DNA of 18,659 bases from Euperipatoides rowelli (Eukaryota; Onychophora; Udeonychophora; Euonychophora; Peripatopsidae): NCBI GenBank assembly GCA_003024985.2, contig PXIH01S0000180.1; one strand, given 5' to 3'. Under the pieces are notes generated by a model, which was not told where the DNA came from, did no database searches, and saw only the letters and a list, made by a program, of their open reading frames with translations. The translations under genes and the position numbers were made by a program. This document shows, piece by piece, positions 18,613 to 18,659 of the stretch. Within the stretch, counting starts at the first letter, position 1. Every line of letters begins with the position of its first letter.

Positions 18613-18659
<47 letters not shown>
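18464..18659. repeat. (TATC)n microsatellite, cut by window end
   Basis: About 49 units of TATC, with variants TACC, TATT, TCCC and TGTC, continue to the last base. The final ~35 bases are the purest, so the tract probably continues beyond the window. Confidence 0.95.

Overview
This window looks like non-coding DNA from a metazoan nuclear genome, most likely a marine or other aquatic invertebrate. That guess rests on about 70% A+T by eye, the lack of dense open frames, a CR1-like LINE with an N-terminal PHD finger, several hAT and piggyBac-type non-autonomous DNA transposons, minisatellites, and a long TATC microsatellite. I cannot name the species. I found no intact host protein gene, rRNA, tRNA or CRISPR. 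Nearly everything recognisable is mobile or repetitive DNA or a decayed coding fragment.

Layout, left to right. 1-2355 is AT-rich with one weak short-exon candidate (1434-1473). 2356-3131 is a DNA transposon with 31-bp terminal inverted repeats and extra copies of its end motif inside. 4339-4655 is a diverged tandem duplication. 4668-5222 (minus) is the 3' end of an old LINE. 5962-6441 (plus) is a decayed F5/8 type C (discoidin) domain. 7839-8140 is a 302-bp hAT MITE with its 8-bp target duplication. 9560-9800 is a long palindrome with two 111-bp arms. It abuts a ~46-bp minisatellite (9801-10366) that ends in a (TTA)n run. 11091-11570 is an unrelated ~48-bp minisatellite.

The right third is a nest of elements. 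An hAT-type element starts at 12022 and ends at 18455, with matching terminal inverted repeats and a perfect 8-bp target duplication CAGTATAT on both sides. Inside it lie a 328-bp piggyBac-like MITE at TTAA (12203-12530), a diverged ~210-bp tandem duplication, and a 4.7-kb block bounded by two identical 95-bp copies (13407-13501 and 18186-18280), each with an N on its inner side. That block carries a minus-strand CR1-like LINE (about 17183 down to 13503) in the order PHD finger, AP endonuclease, linker, reverse transcriptase, C-terminal domain, 3' hairpin and AAT tail. The LINE is broken by many frameshifts and stops. The block also holds a second piece of the ~46-bp minisatellite (17184-17335). 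The window ends in a (TATC)n microsatellite.

The most useful observations are: (1) the hAT ends prove that 12022-13501 and 18281-18455 belong to one insertion, so the 4.7-kb block between the 95-bp copies is either a later or polymorphic insertion or an assembly misplacement; (2) the discoidin-domain relic; (3) the iterated inverted end motifs of the 2356-3131 element. I see no convincing undescribed functional system.
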